Notes: generated by a model not told the origin, from the sequence alone. A DNA stretch of 64,000 bases from Ypsolopha sequella (GCA_934047225.1 OW204001.1:11764201-11828200); one strand, 5' to 3'; positions 12,193 to 24,140 are shown, counted from the first letter of the stretch. Numbers and translations: made by a program.

Positions 12193-12662
12193 TCAAACAC
12201 GTTCCCTAGTTAAAACAGCTGGACTGCAGAATTCATGGATGAAGTAGGCGTCCAAAGGGATTTTAGGAAATTCACATAGCTCGAGAAAAACGTTATTCAC
12301 GTGAGCAATGCTGCATGCATTCGTTATCCATCCATCAGCCCCTATTCGTCTACTGCTGGACATAAGCCTCCCCATATTACGCCACTCTTGGCGGTCCTCA
12401 GTCATCCTCATCTAGCCGCCACCCGCAACGTCCTTCAGATCGTCAGTCCAGCGGGCACGAGGGCGGCCTACGCTACGCTTTGCTGTACGTGGTGTCCATT
12501 CTTATACCTCACGGCCTCAACGGTCCTCACGTCGGCGACAAATATGGCCAGTCCACTGCCACTTCAACCTACTGATTCGGCAGGCTATGTCGGTCACCTT
12601 TGATCTCTGACGGATATCTTCGTTTCGGACTTTATCCATCAGAGATATCCCAAGCATTCGCT
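12193..12662 (-). pseudogene. RTE-type LINE ORF, C-terminal fragment
   Basis: The minus strand reads RMLGISLMDKVRNEDIRQR, then KVTDIACRISRLKWQWTGHI, TAKRSVGRPRARWTDDLKDV and MRMTEDRQEWRNMG across a few stops and frame changes. This is the end of an insect RTE-like endonuclease-reverse transcriptase. Upstream domains are absent. Confidence 0.75.
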
Positions 12663-13139
12663 AGTAGGTATTAAATAGATTTAATATCAAGTGAAAATCG
12701 AAGTTGAATTTTATTAGAATACCAAAGAAAGGGCTTCCATCTCAAGACAAAGTGTAGTTGTAAAGTTGAATAGTTAGGTTAACAAAAGTGTTCTCAAAAA
12801 TTGTTATAAACACTAAAACTACATTGTAGTTTTAAGGACGCACGATGTCGTTAGTTTTGTGACAAACTTGTTGTTTCTGGGCAGAAATATTCGGAAAAAC
12901 AAAACCGTAAAGCCGGAAACAACAGCGCCATTAGTGTGCCCCATCAACAAAGTTTGAAGAATATGCAGGAAATCATCAGTGGAATGATGAAGGTAACGGC
13001 CTGGGGTTTCTGACGATAAAATTTTCGTACCATTGAAGCAATGAAGCTTACATAAATACTCGTATACTGAAAGCGCCTTTAATATATAATCTACCTGTTA
13101 AACGAATTATCCCAGATATAATTTGAATCAGCGTAAATA

Positions 13140-13290
13140 TTTTCCACCCAAAGGTTGTCTGGAAGAAATCGCTCTAAGCGATAAGACCGCCCATTGTTGC
13201 CTATTTTTTTTTCCAACTTTGTATTGTCCTTTTTGTTGTTTTTCTTTTGGTGCACAATAAAGCGTATTTATGTTATGTTATAACCTTGGT
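13140..13290 (+). mobile_element. LINE 3' end
   Basis: GAAATCGCTCTAAGCGATAAG ACCGCC, a T-rich stretch and GGTGCACAATAAAGCG are the typical 3' end of a non-LTR element with its AATAAA signal. The ORF is gone. Confidence 0.5.
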
Positions 13291-13327
13291 TATATTATAA
13301 TTTTCATTAAAACTTGAAACAGTGTTA

Positions 13328-13593
13328 TACAAGGTGACTTTTTGATCATCGTCCAAATTCATACTGGAGGCTTGATAAGTGGTCAGTATCTTAAATCAAT
13401 AACAATTTTTGTGAAATTCGTAAAATGAAATTTCGACTTCCCATAGTAATCCACTTCCAGTCCCGAGTCAATCACTATGGGAAGTCGAAATTTCATTTCA
13501 CGAATTTTACAAAAATTGTTATTGATCCATGACACTGATCACTTATCAAGCCGCCAGTATGAATTTGGACGATGATCAAAAAATCACCTTGTA
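13328..13593. mobile_element. MITE family C, full palindromic copy
   Basis: TACAAGGTGA at 13328 and TCACCTTGTA ending at 13593, with TA on both sides. The two halves are reverse complements over about 125 bp (TCGTCCAAATTCATACTGG; GGAAGTCGAAATTTCATTT). Related copies: 37612-37842, 39200-39462 and half of 6950-7031. Confidence 0.75.
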
Positions 13594-13855
13594 TATAAAA
13601 CGTTATTCAAGATGCAGGTTAACGTTATTTTAAATAATATATAACGTTATTTATTGTCAACTTTGCATTAGCATTATTTTGTTCGTATTTCATTTTGATA
13701 CTTCATAACGGATCAAACATAACGCTATAAAATACTTTATTAACCTTAAACGTCAGTCACTTAGGGGAAAGTTTTATTAGAATTTACTCTATTTAATTAG
13801 AGCTTTAGAGTACGAAAATACTAACACACACTTTAATGCGTGCACTGCCCCTTTT

Positions 13856-14645
13856 TAACCGACTTCAAAAAGGAGGCGGTTCTCAATTCGACTGTATGTT
13901 TTTTTTTTTTTTTTTTTTGGCGTTGTTACTCCATAACTTCGTCATTTCCCAACCGATTTGAACAATTCTTTTTTTGTTTGAAAGAGTATACTTCCAGGTA
14001 GGTCCCATTTTGGGTTTGGTCATGATCTGATGAAGGTCTTCAGAGATAGGCAGTGGAACTCCTCAGAAAATGACAGCATATCTCTCGAAATTGAGACAAT
14101 CGCTATGTACTTGGGTGCTGATTACAAGGTATTACTTGAAAATCGACATTCTTCCACCTGACCTTCGATCCTGGCTTCATCAACATATTCACCATAGAAC
14201 TCTTCAACGGATCAGAGCACATAACTCGAGATTGCGGCAATCACTGCGTTAGGGTGCTGATTCAAGGGTATTACTTGGAGATTATCAGAATTCCCACCTG
14301 ACCTTCGATCCTGGCTTCATCACCATAGAACTCCTCAACGGATGACAGCACATAACTTTAGATTGCGGCAACCAGTTTGTGTTAGGGTGCTCATTGCAGG
14401 GCATTGCTGAAAATTGCCAGTGTACCCACCTGTATTTCGATCTTGGCTTCATCACCGTAGAACTCTTCAACGGATGACAGCACATAACTCGAGATTGCGG
14501 TAATCATGTTGTGTTAGGGTGCTGATAGCAGGAAGCTACTCAAACATGGCTACTTATACTCACTTGAACTTCGTTTCATATTAACACCACGTTTGCAAGA
14601 ACTACCTATACCTCACAATTTAACCCAGCAACACTAAAAAATGTG
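13856..14645 (+). repeat. AACCGACTTCAAAAAGGAGG repeat with about 130-bp tandem units
   Basis: The segment opens AACCGACTTCAAAAAGGAGG, a common lepidopteran repeat start, and a poly-T run. From about 14050 to 14545, four diverged units of 130-140 bp follow (CTTCGATCCTGGCTTCATCA, ACGGAT(C/GAC)AG, CATAACTCGAGATTGCGG, GTTAGGGTGCTGAT). The short ORFs over it are by-products of the tandem repeat. Confidence 0.6.
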
Positions 14646-15008
14646 AAATAAAATAAACTTTTAACAAAAAAATAGCAACCGACTTCAATAGTAACAGCAG
14701 TCATTCACTAAAAAGTTAATAATAATTCTATAAAGACCGATGGTACCGAAGCAACACTTTTGCCGACTTCTTTCTTCCTGAAACATTATGTTATCTAGAA
14801 GTCGGCGTATTTCCTACGATATAGCAACATAGAAACCAATATAAGAACGCCGACTTCTAGATACCATAACGTTTCAGGAAGAAAGAAGTCGGCAAAAGTG
14901 TTGCTTCGGTACCATCGGTCTTTATAGAATTATTATTAACTTTTTAGTGAATGACTGCTGTTACTATTGAAGTCGGTTGCTATTTTTTTGTTAAAAGTTT
15001 ATTTTATT
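14646..15008. repeat. Long near-perfect palindrome (about 160-bp arms)
   Basis: Arms 14646-14806 and 14850-15008 are reverse complements, including AATAGCAACCGACTTCAATAG and AACACTTTTGCCGACTTC, around a loop of about 43 bp. GCAACCGACTTCAA also echoes the start of the neighbouring repeat at 13856, so both may be parts of one element with inverted ends. Such a hairpin could extrude or give double-stranded RNA. Confidence 0.75.
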
Positions 15009-15420
15009 ACTACGCGACGACGTGGTAATAACGGGTATGACCGTCAGTCGCTTACGGCAAAGTGCATAACTTAATCTTGTTTTTCTTGTTTAGAAGTTAA
15101 AAATTAAAAAACCTTTTGGTATGTGGCAATTGACGCCAATTCAGATCACTCATTTATCATTAATCAGAAAAATAACAAATAAGTGCCGAGAGAGGAATCA
15201 TTATTTTTGAAAAATTTGTTTTTCGTTACCAGTCTGAAAGTTTAAATAATATCTTAAAAACCTTCGTAACTCGGAGACCATTTATTTTCGACCCCTAGTT
15301 GATAGGGCTTAATCTGTTGGCAATGATATCTAGTATAACTCTTTTCAAGTAATAGTTCGAATTTCAGAGCAACCTGTATATTTCTAACCTTCTCTGATCG
15401 CACGCTAATCAGCATTGCTG

Positions 15421-15803
15421 AAATGAAACACTGCGCGTACAGTACTGGAAGGTGTATAAAAATGAAACACTGCGCGTACAGTACTGGAAGGTGTATAAAA
15501 TGAAACACTGCGCGTACAGTACTGGAAGGTGTATAAAATGAAACACTGCGCGTACAGTACTGGAAGGTGTATAAAATGAAACACTGCGCGTACAGTACTG
15601 GAAGGTGTATAAAATGAAACACTGCGCGTACAGTACTGGAAGGTGTATAAAATGAAACACTGCGCGTACAGTACTGGAAGGTGTATAAAATGAAACACTG
15701 CGCGTACAGTACTGGAAGGTGTATAAAATGAAACACTGCGCGTACAGTACTGGAAGGTGTATAAAATGAAACACTGCGCGTACAGTACTGGAAGGTGTAT
15801 AAA
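15421..15803. repeat. 38-bp minisatellite, about 10 copies
   Basis: The unit, starting ATGAAACACTGCGCGTACAG and ending TACTGGAAGGTGTATAAA, repeats head to tail ten times, almost without change apart from one extra A in the first unit. 38 is not a multiple of three, so all three frames on the minus strand stay open and show the same rotating peptide; these ORFs (to 166 codons) are artefacts. Each unit has a TATAAAA sequence and GCGCGTACAGTAC. Confidence 0.95.
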
Positions 15804-16559
15804 AATCGGCATGTACGATGCTGAAAAGAGTGCGATCCGCTGAAGCCTTCTCTCTAAGTTAAACACTATAACACTGAAAACAGGAATGTGCAGACTAAAG
15901 TTCATTCAATAATCAGCTTAATTGTATGTATCCGTTATTAGATCTAAAGGCAAGTCTGATATTTATAACATTCCGTGACAAGACTACTTCAGAAGGCATA
16001 GCTACCTTATTTTCACCAATTAGCTGTTGATACCTATCACTATAACAGCGGCACTCGCGTGCCATTGTATAGTAAATCAACTTGCATTGATCTATAATTT
16101 GAATCAGCACGAAAACCTTGAATGAACTAAAAAGTTGAGAAGTTAATTAATCGTCTTCAAAGAAAATAGGTTGGCTTGGCAGTACAAACTGAATGTTTTA
16201 TATTTAGATTGCTGGACGGTGAGAGAGTCTTGACAGTGATTGGAGTCACTGGATTGGAGGACGAAAGCCCTGACTAACCGACCAAGGTCAACCCTGCAGT
16301 CACGATAATGATGAAATATACCCAGGGCCTAGTCTCTAGGTCTTAATATTTTTAGCAAACATTATCAAATAATTTGCATAGACTGCAAAAAATACAGTAA
16401 TCGTATCGTGGAAACTAGGACATTAAAATGAAAATGAAGACACCGGTTTAAGGTTAAACGTCAGTCGGTTAGCGCTAAGTGCATAACCTAACCTTGTTTT
16501 TCTTCTTGAGAAATCAAAAATTAAAAGTTAAAAAATTTGCAAGATATTTAAATTGTATA
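15804..16559. other. No gene recognised
   Basis: Includes CCTGCAGTCACGATAATGATG at about 16290-16312, which looks like a LINE 3' end, but no ORF part is convincing. The rest is unassigned. Confidence 0.45.
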
Positions 16560-17090
16560 CCCGATTAGTCATGATCTTTTCAAAACCAACTTAAATACTT
16601 TCGAGGATTCGTTAGAAGAAACTCGGACACTCCTTGTATTGAAAAAAATACATTTGATTTATTGATCTTTTATCCAGAGATTCTACTTAAAAACAATGTA
16701 TTAAGATTAACACCTTTGTAAAAAAAAAGTTTTCCACCATATTTGTTTGATTTTCAAACGTTCGTTTCAAGAACGCGGTTAAGAGATCAACTTGATTTTT
16801 TTTTCTTTTTCATAAAATATGTAATAGAAATATGAAGGGATTTTAATTAAATCCAATATTTTTTTGCCTACAAAATATTTCAGTATTAGCTTAAAACACA
16901 CAAATTTGTTGTTTCGCTGCGTGATCATTAGTATTACGCGTACAATGAGCCAACATATAATCGCCTCTGTTAAAAGCAAATAAGGTTGCTATTGGCACAG
17001 AATAAAATATATTGGACTTATTGTGCTGCCTGCTGGACGGGTAAAAAAAAAAGTTGCTAGGGTAGGCCATCCTCTTAACAAGTGCATGTT
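16560..17090 (-). repeat. Dispersed repeat family D, copy 1
   Basis: Shares with 57630-58110 and 60305-60745 the blocks CTCCTTGTATTGAAAAAAATA, GATTTTCAAACGTTCG, AAGAACGCGGTTAAGAGAT, AATTTGTTGTTTCGCTGCGTG, ATCGCCTCTGTTAAAAGC and AGGGTAGGCCATCCTCTTA. Not coding. Confidence 0.7.
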
Positions 17091-17822
17091 ACAAGACAAC
17101 CACATGACCGAACCAGTGACGCATTATTACCGGTTTCCTTTTTTACCTACGCTACTTCTTGAGGAAGCTATACTGGATAAACCGTCGCTTTACGTTGTGG
17201 ATAAAGGAAAGCTTAGCTATTTCTATTTGAGTAAACAAGTCAGAAATAATAGTCTTTCTGGAAAAGGGAAAATAAGTACCAAAATAATAAAATCAAAGAC
17301 TACCGCTGCTGACAAAATAATGGTGTAGTATTATTATCCATTATATCGCAGGATTATAGCCTTAATGGCACAATTCGGAACCACATAAACCTCGTTTAAA
17401 AGAACGGGATTATGTATCTCCAATAAAACATTAGGGTTCATAGCTCCTCTGGAGACATGTCGTCTGGAGAGCAGCTGAAGAAAAAACCTATCTACCAAAT
17501 ATGTTTACGTAATGGGCTCCGTTAATGTTAATGTAATTTTCTAGAATGAATACCTACTTTAGTTTGCATCTCACATCTTATTGGTTCCTTCCATGGGCGT
17601 CACCAAGTGGGAGCAGGGGAGGGGGGGGCGATAATATTATATAATAATAATATTTAATAATATTAAATAAAATGGCGATAGATAAAGCAGTCTGATGTTA
17701 CCATATTAATATGTTCTGTGGATGTGACTTACATAGACTCGGTAATTATTAGAAGATAAAATAAGTGAGACTAATATAAACTTAATAGGACAGTAACAAT
17801 CTCATAATTATCTTATACATAT

Positions 17823-17930
17823 ACTAGCTTTTGCCCGCGGCTCCACCCGTGCTGAAGAGATTTTCTTGGAAATAAAGTATACAGCAATCTTCTTTGTTAT
17901 GCCATGGTAGGGTAATTCCAGGATAAATTC
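17823..17930 (-). mobile_element. Helitron-like or related non-autonomous 3' end
   Basis: ACTAGCTTTTGCCCGCGGCT CCACCCG is, on the minus strand, a GC-rich hairpin followed by AAAAGCTAGT. This is a very common lepidopteran element end, with the CTAG terminus typical of Helitron-like sequences. The body beyond about 100 bp is diverged. Confidence 0.45.
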
Positions 17931-18289
17931 CGCAGTGGGATAGTTGCCTAAATTTCAAAATCTCGCATTTCCAAATCCGTGACAAAGTTATTTGAAAGCG
18001 CACCCCTTTCCCACCTCAGTGTATTAGTGTCGTTCCAGAGTCATCTACGAGGCCCGCGTCGAAAATAAAAAGGTATTAACCAAGCTGTTATCCACTTTCC
18101 AGTCCCATCTCTGGTCACCATGTTTTACCAAAGTACAAATGGAGACCAATCACATAAGCCCAAATATCAGACCCTGGTCACCATGTTTAGCCAAAGTACT
18201 AATCAAGATCAATCAAAAGCCCAATCTCGAAGGGTCTGTAGGGGTTTGGCATTTGTGTTGAGTTAAGACTGTACATGAGCCTAGAGCAT

Positions 18290-18480
18290 GAACAACGCTA
18301 GACTTTCGACGATTCATTTGAAGAAATTCGGATTCTCCTTGTATTAAAAAAAAAATATTTGATTTATTGATCTTTTATCTAATGATTCTACTTATAAACA
18401 ATGTATTGAGATTTATACTTTTGTCAAAAAAAAATATTTCCACCCTCTTTTTTTTTGGTTTTCAGACGTTCACTGTCCGA
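18290..18480 (-). repeat. Dispersed repeat family D, partial copy
   Basis: CTCCTTGTATTAAAAAAAAAA TATTTGATTTATTGATC and GGTTTTCAGACGTTCACTG match the outer part of 16560-17090; the rest is absent. Confidence 0.6.
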
Positions 18481-19329
18481 TATGGTAGTGGTAAACAACT
18501 GCTCACAATGGGAGCGGTGAAGCAACTGTAGAGGCCGGGCTGGTTCGCCAACATAATGCACTTCTTACTAAATGTTAACTCAGCATAAAGGCGAAACCCC
18601 TACAGGTCTACTGTTGTCCATTGAGGAGATCCCGTATCCACCTTCCAGTCGCATGATCAGTCACCGTGTTTTACCAATGTACTAATCAATACCAATAAAA
18701 AAGTACAAACTGGAGACGTCTGCTGTTGTCTGTTGAGGAATTCCCGTATTCACCTCCCAGTCCCATCATGAGACCCTGGTTACTATGTTTTACAAAAACA
18801 CTCATCAAGACCGATCAAATAAGCCCAAACTCGAGAGGTCTGCTTAAAAAAATATTCACCAGTCGGTAATTTGAGCCCGTGACGATACACTACGCTAAGG
18901 CAAACCTTCCCCATGTTTCACTAGAACTCTCACTGCGCTGCTCTCTTTAGTCACGGCGTGATGATACATAACTTGTAACCTTTTAAGAGAAATGTTCTAC
19001 CTTACAATTAATACTGCATCAAAATCCATTGAATGGTTCCCAAGTTATAAATGATCGCACAGATAGACAGGCTAACAGACAGACATTGCATTTTATATGT
19101 ATAGATAGAGAAGAGATAATAATATGTCTAAATAACCTAAATTTTCAAATGAATGTTATCCTGTCGTTGCGTTTAAGCATTAAGATAAGTGTACAATTAC
19201 GAGAAGTACGTTGTTCCTGGAAGTTTATGTTGGCAGTCCAAAAATAAAATATTTCTGTAACTGTCACAGAATCCAAATTGCAAACACGCAACAAATTCAA
19301 AAACGCAAATTCAAAAATTCAACAACGCA

Positions 19330-19925
19330 AAAAAATCCCGGTCTCCTTTTAGATAGTCGCTTGGGATTCGCAAATAAATTAAGTTTGCAGGAAATTGTTT
19401 GCAGCAGCAGGAGCTCTATGAAGGCTTCGAAATTTCCTTCCAACTTTACACTGCAAGACACAACTGCAACTTGCACATTCTCTATTACTACCTATTCTCG
19501 ACTATGCCGATGTCTGTTACCTAGACGTTACTGAGGTACAACTTGATAAACTCAAACGTCTTCAAAATTTCTGTATTAGGTTTATTTTTGGTCTTCGCAA
19601 ATTCGATCACGATTCTCGACTTAATTTGCTTCCCATACGTCATCGCCGTAATGCTCATATCCTCACCACTCATCACGTTGGGACGAAATAACTCGGAACA
19701 CCTCTGACACCCCCTCGGAGCCCTGTCTCTCTTGTTTTCTGTGCTGAATAATTCTTGCGCTTCCGTTTTCTTCATGATACCCATGACCGCATTTTACGGT
19801 CCCCTCAGAATCTGCTTCTAGCTAGGCCGGGGCACTCATCGTCTTTTTTCGTTCTCAGTACAAGCTGTTTATATTTCTATGACATTTTTTATGGTGCACT
19901 AATAAAGTTGAATTGTTGTTATTGT
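19330..19925 (+). pseudogene. Jockey-type LINE RT ORF, C-terminal fragment with 3' tail
   Basis: Frames on the plus strand give NPGLLLDSRLGFANKL, then TTYSRLCRC, VQLDKLKRLQNFCIRFIFGL, RKFDHDSRLNLLPIRHRRN, and RPGHSSSF across frameshifts. This is the part after the RT active site in jockey-like elements. It ends GGTGCACTAATAAAGTTGAA and a (TTG)n tail (about 19911-19932). Confidence 0.7.
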
Positions 19926-20309
19926 TGTTGTTGATTTAATCCGAAAATGAATACATGCAATGACATTTTATTAAAATCTTTAAGTACTTACTGACCTTCA
20001 AATTTATCGAATATCTATAATCTATAATTATTATATCTATAATAATAATAATAATTATATCTATAATTATTATAGAGGTATATCATCAATAAAACTCGTT
20101 GTTTTCACACCTCTTGGAATACGTGAATAAAGTGAACACGGTTTTGAATAATGGCGTTGGATTTTGGTGCACTTTGCATAACAGATCGACAACTATGCTT
20201 TCTTTGAAGGCACAATATACTTAAGTGATTTTATAGATTCACCATCGTGTTGAATAAATTCGAGATACTAGTATTGAACTTACAGAAAAAGTAAAGTAGG
20301 AAAAAATTA

Positions 20310-20580
20310 AAATATCATGAACCTACATCGTCACGACCCACGATTCCCCGACGAATGTTTCTTCCAGACGTGACAGCATAGCATGCCTATTGCCGTGATT
20401 CGGCGGTCACAAAGACGGATATTAGGTTTTCACAATTGTTTCCGTCAAGTAACTATACAAATTACTTTGTGCGTCATAAATTCCAAAAAAACTCATTATG
20501 TGCATCGATAGGATAGGCTGGATTTGAACTGAGATACCCATATTGAGAACCATGCCTTATCAGACTGAGCTACTATTGCT
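20310..20580 (-). mobile_element. tRNA-derived SINE
   Basis: The minus strand reads TAGTAGCTCAGTCTGATAAGG ... CAGTTCAAATCCAGCC then CATAATGAGTTTTTTTGGAA. It shares its head layout and ATGAGTTTTT body with the SINE at 63857. The tail to about 20310 is diverged. Confidence 0.65.
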
Positions 20581-20778
20581 CTGCTCTATTATTGCTCTGC
20601 TCTGTGTTTATTATTTATAATTTTCTTGGTAAAATATTAACCGAGTGTCGCTAAATCAAGTTTATTACCACTGACCCTCGCCACGCTTGGTACTTTATAC
20701 TGAATAGATCTCTGCCCTCGACCGCTTTTTATCTCTAACTTGTTTGACTAAAGTGGTTACTTCTTAGATAGCCAATAA

Positions 20779-20932
20779 TACCGATTCTAAAGGGTTTAAT
20801 TTTCATGTCAAGACTAAATTTTCTTCATTGCAGAATAGTCCTTAAGTGTTAAGAACAGATGCTAAATTACTTTGGGAAAATTTAAGTTTTGACAACACCA
20901 AAACTAAAATTAAAGCCTTCAGAATCGGCTTT
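20779..20932. mobile_element. MITE family G, copy 1
   Basis: CCGATTCTAAAGGGTTTAAT on the left pairs with ATTAAAGCCTTCAGAATCGG on the right, and AAGTTTTGACAACACCAAAACT lies inside. The same element occurs at 42968-43132. Confidence 0.6.
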
Positions 20933-21597
20933 AATAACGCAATTATACATAGTTTTTACCATTTCTCAAAGAAAAATTTTGATAACAACGGAAAAATTCG
21001 GCGAGTGATTTTGAAGTTTACAAAACAAAAAGAACATACATATCGTCACAACATCTAACCCTGAGGGGCTCTGTAGCGAGGGAGTTATATAGAGTCCTGA
21101 GTAAAGCGAGGGGTTCAAGCTGCCCAAGACAAAGACAGGCTTTATTCCAGAGGAGCATACTCTACTTTTCACACCTTCTGCGAGAAAATAAAAAGCTCGA
21201 CATTTTTTTCAAAATTAATAATTCAATAAAATTCACTGACAATCACAGCACCAAACACCGTCTTTTGTTTCACATTCTTTGCAAACGCTTTTTTTCTTTT
21301 TGTTGAATTCTGCTTATGGTGGCCAGTTCGATTTTCAAACAAACCTCTTTACAATCCCATATGGGCATTTGTTTTCCACGAGTTTCCACACGAATTTGAC
21401 GTTCCAAATTGAAATCATTTTAATCCCTAGGGATTTTCATATAACTTTATATCCCTTGAGATATAATGCGTTACTTAACGTTGAGGTTGCATGATATTTA
21501 ATTGGACATTGTCGAGCAGGTGGTGTGAAAACACTTTTTTCACCTTCTTTTTCAGCGGCAATTTTTACTTTCCATCTTGATAGGAGTTTCGGATAGT

Positions 21598-21765
21598 AAT
21601 CCATCCATAGCCTGGTTTGTCTACTGTTGGACATAGGCCTTTCCTAGATTTCACCACTTTTAGCGGTCCTTCTGGAAGAAATGCCAATACTCACACACGC
21701 TGGGCAGGCGGGTTGGTGAGTGCAGTGCCGCAACCCTCGCACCAGTGACGCCGCTGCCCCTCAAC
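21598..21765 (-). mobile_element. RTE-like LINE 3' end, short copy
   Basis: CCATCCATAGCCTGGTTTGTC TACTGTTGGACATAGGCCTT, then the TCACACACGCTGGGCAGGCG block and CGCACCAGTGACGCCGCTGC, all shared with 51850-52235. Confidence 0.65.
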
Positions 21766-22424
21766 AATAAATGAAATTTAGCAGGTCTACAAGAATATTG
21801 TCACAACCTCTCGTAAGTTCCTCTACAATTCTATGTACAAATGTACATATTACATGTGTATGTACATTAAACATTGACTTTAGGATGTAAAGTCCAACAC
21901 TTATCATATGGCAGTCTTTATTTTTAACCAGACAAAGGCTTTCATTAAATATAAAAGGTGTGTAGCTGATTGTACACATGTCCTAATCTATCGTTTGCTT
22001 TTCGTTACCAAGTATTATCGTATGTTTAAGTACTGCGACCTGCAGTTCAAGCCGCCTATTTTTACATGGTTTTAACTTCTATGACTGCGTAATAAGAACT
22101 GCTGTAGGTTAACATGCGGGCGACTGCACATGTGCTATTTGTTAATGTGTCCTCTTTAAAACTCGTTTTGAGTTTTATTTATCTTAAAGGTTGTTACGGA
22201 TAGCGGTATCGCTTTCTATGTTGACAAGTGTTTCTTGCAAACAGATGGTTTTTGAATAGTAAGTAAGGAAGTATTTTAGGTTTTCCAATTAAACTAGTTT
22301 TTATTTATAATTATAATTTATGAATTCTCGGGTGTTCGCTATGTCGGCGCTGAAGATTTTACGGGGAAAAGCTGTAACAATCCTTGTGCAATGAATGCTT
22401 CCACCTCTTAGAAATATTTCTGTA

Positions 22425-22590
22425 TACAATCTGTGGTTTAGAGGTTCTAACGTCTACATCATACATACTAGGTCGTGAGTTCAAATCCCGTAGAGGCATA
22501 TTTTGTGTTCTCGGTCCATATTTGCGCCTAAAGTACAACGCTATGGCTCGCCGCTCCTTACGATGGAACTAAGGAATGCAGTCTTGATGT
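22425..22590 (+). mobile_element. tRNA-derived SINE
   Basis: A box TGGTTTAGAGG and B box AGTTCAAATCCCG, then TAGAGGCATATTTTGTGTTC. It is the same family as 1703-1858. A TCTCGA-rich segment follows (22590-22890). Confidence 0.65.
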
Positions 22591-22890
22591 CGCAAGATCT
22601 CGACTTATTTTTCGAGATTCAATCTCGTGGACAGGTACTCTCGTTCATAATCTCGACCGACACGGTCAAGATCTGAAACAGAGGTGGCTTAAGAAGTATC
22701 CACTTAAATAATTTATATCTACACAAATGTCGCATTATAAAAAAAAACGCGCAATCTCTATATTGTCGAGATTAATCGAAATCTCGCCAATTTGTCTGGC
22801 AAGAACTCGAATGGCCAATCTCGACCCCAGGGTCCTCACGCGAGATCTCGAATTGCCAATCTCAACTCGAGATTGCATTCTCTAGATGGG
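22590..22890. repeat. TCTCGA-rich segment
   Basis: About nine copies of TCTCGA or its complement TCGAGA, often within AATCTCGA, lie in both orientations in 300 bp, the last part reading CGCGAGATCTCGAATTGCC AATCTC. There is no ORF. It may be the body of the preceding SINE or an independent degenerate repeat. Confidence 0.45.
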
Positions 22891-23262
22891 ACGTTACAAT
22901 TGTCGGTGAAAAGAATTTAAGCTCTTTTATTAAAATTAATTTTATAGATCAATCAGTTTTTATAAAATTTATGTAAAACGTTTGGACTGTGATTTGCATT
23001 TCACAGTCGTACATACATCTAACACCCCCTTGGGAATTTATGTCGTGACGATGTGAAGATTTATTTTTCTTCATGAAGGAGTATACGAACGCAAGGTTTA
23101 AGGAAATAGGATACTTATCTATGTTTCTGTCCTTAGAACAAAACTAAGTACGCCATAATTTTGTCGTTAAGGCGCCTCTTTCCAGCGTCATCCGAAAATG
23201 ACTCCTATTGAGAAAGTTATTTCTCTTAAATGGTATGTTTAAAAATTATGAAAAATTATCAC

Positions 23263-23290
23263 TATCATCATCATCATCATCATCATCATA
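23263..23290. repeat. (ATC)n microsatellite
   Basis: About nine ATC units in a row; a short trinucleotide run in non-coding DNA. Confidence 0.8.
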
Positions 23291-23789
23291 CATTCTTTAT
23301 TTCACAAATAAGAAGTACAAAATGGCGGACTTAATGCATAAAGCATAATAATTATATAGTGTTACTTAAATTCTCGCGTATAAGAAACAGCATGGCAATA
23401 TTGTCAAGCTGTTTTTATTATTTAAAGTGGTTATTTCTTTAAAATCACTATTGTTATTGGTATGGTTCTTGCACATAAATACAAAGAAAGGATTGTTTAG
23501 AAAAATGTATGATGAAATTTTTTTCCGTCCATCACGCACGTCTATGTGAAAAGTATTATTTTCTCCTATTTTGTGTTATCCGGACATGCAGCGATGTCAC
23601 AGCCACATTGCAATGCGCGCTGGTATGAACGTTATTTTAGTTTAGTTTCTATCGATATTAGTACCGACACAGGTCGAGTCAAGGTCGTTAGGGATACATC
23701 CACAAGGGTCGGCGCTCCATGGAATAAGTCCACGATTTTGTTTTTTAATCAGGTATCTATTTGCTCTAACAATTGCCGTGCATGATAAC

Positions 23790-24140
23790 CTCAGTTATTT
23801 TGCTTATTTTCTGCAACAGTCTTGCGTAGTGCGGAAATAACTATAAATCATATCGGAGAACAGTTTTTTTTAATTATGTTTGTGACTATGGTTCTGAAAT
23901 ATTTGTTGTTGTTGTTATGTCTCTAATTAAATTACAATACTGAGAATACAATAAGCAATGCTACTCGAGAGTTTTTCTTAAAATTCCTGAACTTTTTTCT
24001 GAAGTCACTATAGAATTTTACATCAATGTGTTTTAATGATCTTACTACATTTTAAAGAGTAGAAGGTGACATTTATTTTGTTTAGAAATTTTAATATGTA
24101 CTATTTTCTAACGCAAATAAAATTGCTTTTGCCCGATTTA
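23790..24140 (+). repeat. Dispersed repeat family B, copy 2
   Basis: A diverged copy of 8790-9135 with the same order of blocks (AACTATAAATCATATCGGAG ... TTCTGAAGTCACTATAG ... AAAGAGTAGAAGGTGA). Confidence 0.65.

Noticed and set aside
15421..15803. CRISPR-like array (about 38-bp repeats)
   Set aside because: The repeats are head to tail without spacers in an insect genome; it is a minisatellite.
15254..15905. Three overlapping minus-strand ORFs (121-166 codons) with a repeating Tyr/Phe/Cys-rich peptide
   Set aside because: They are produced by a 38-bp tandem repeat that is open in all three frames; the same peptide appears in each, so there is no coding constraint.
17023..17328. 101-codon plus-strand ORF
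   Set aside because: Its first third lies in dispersed repeat D and the rest has no motif or homologous copy; treated as chance.
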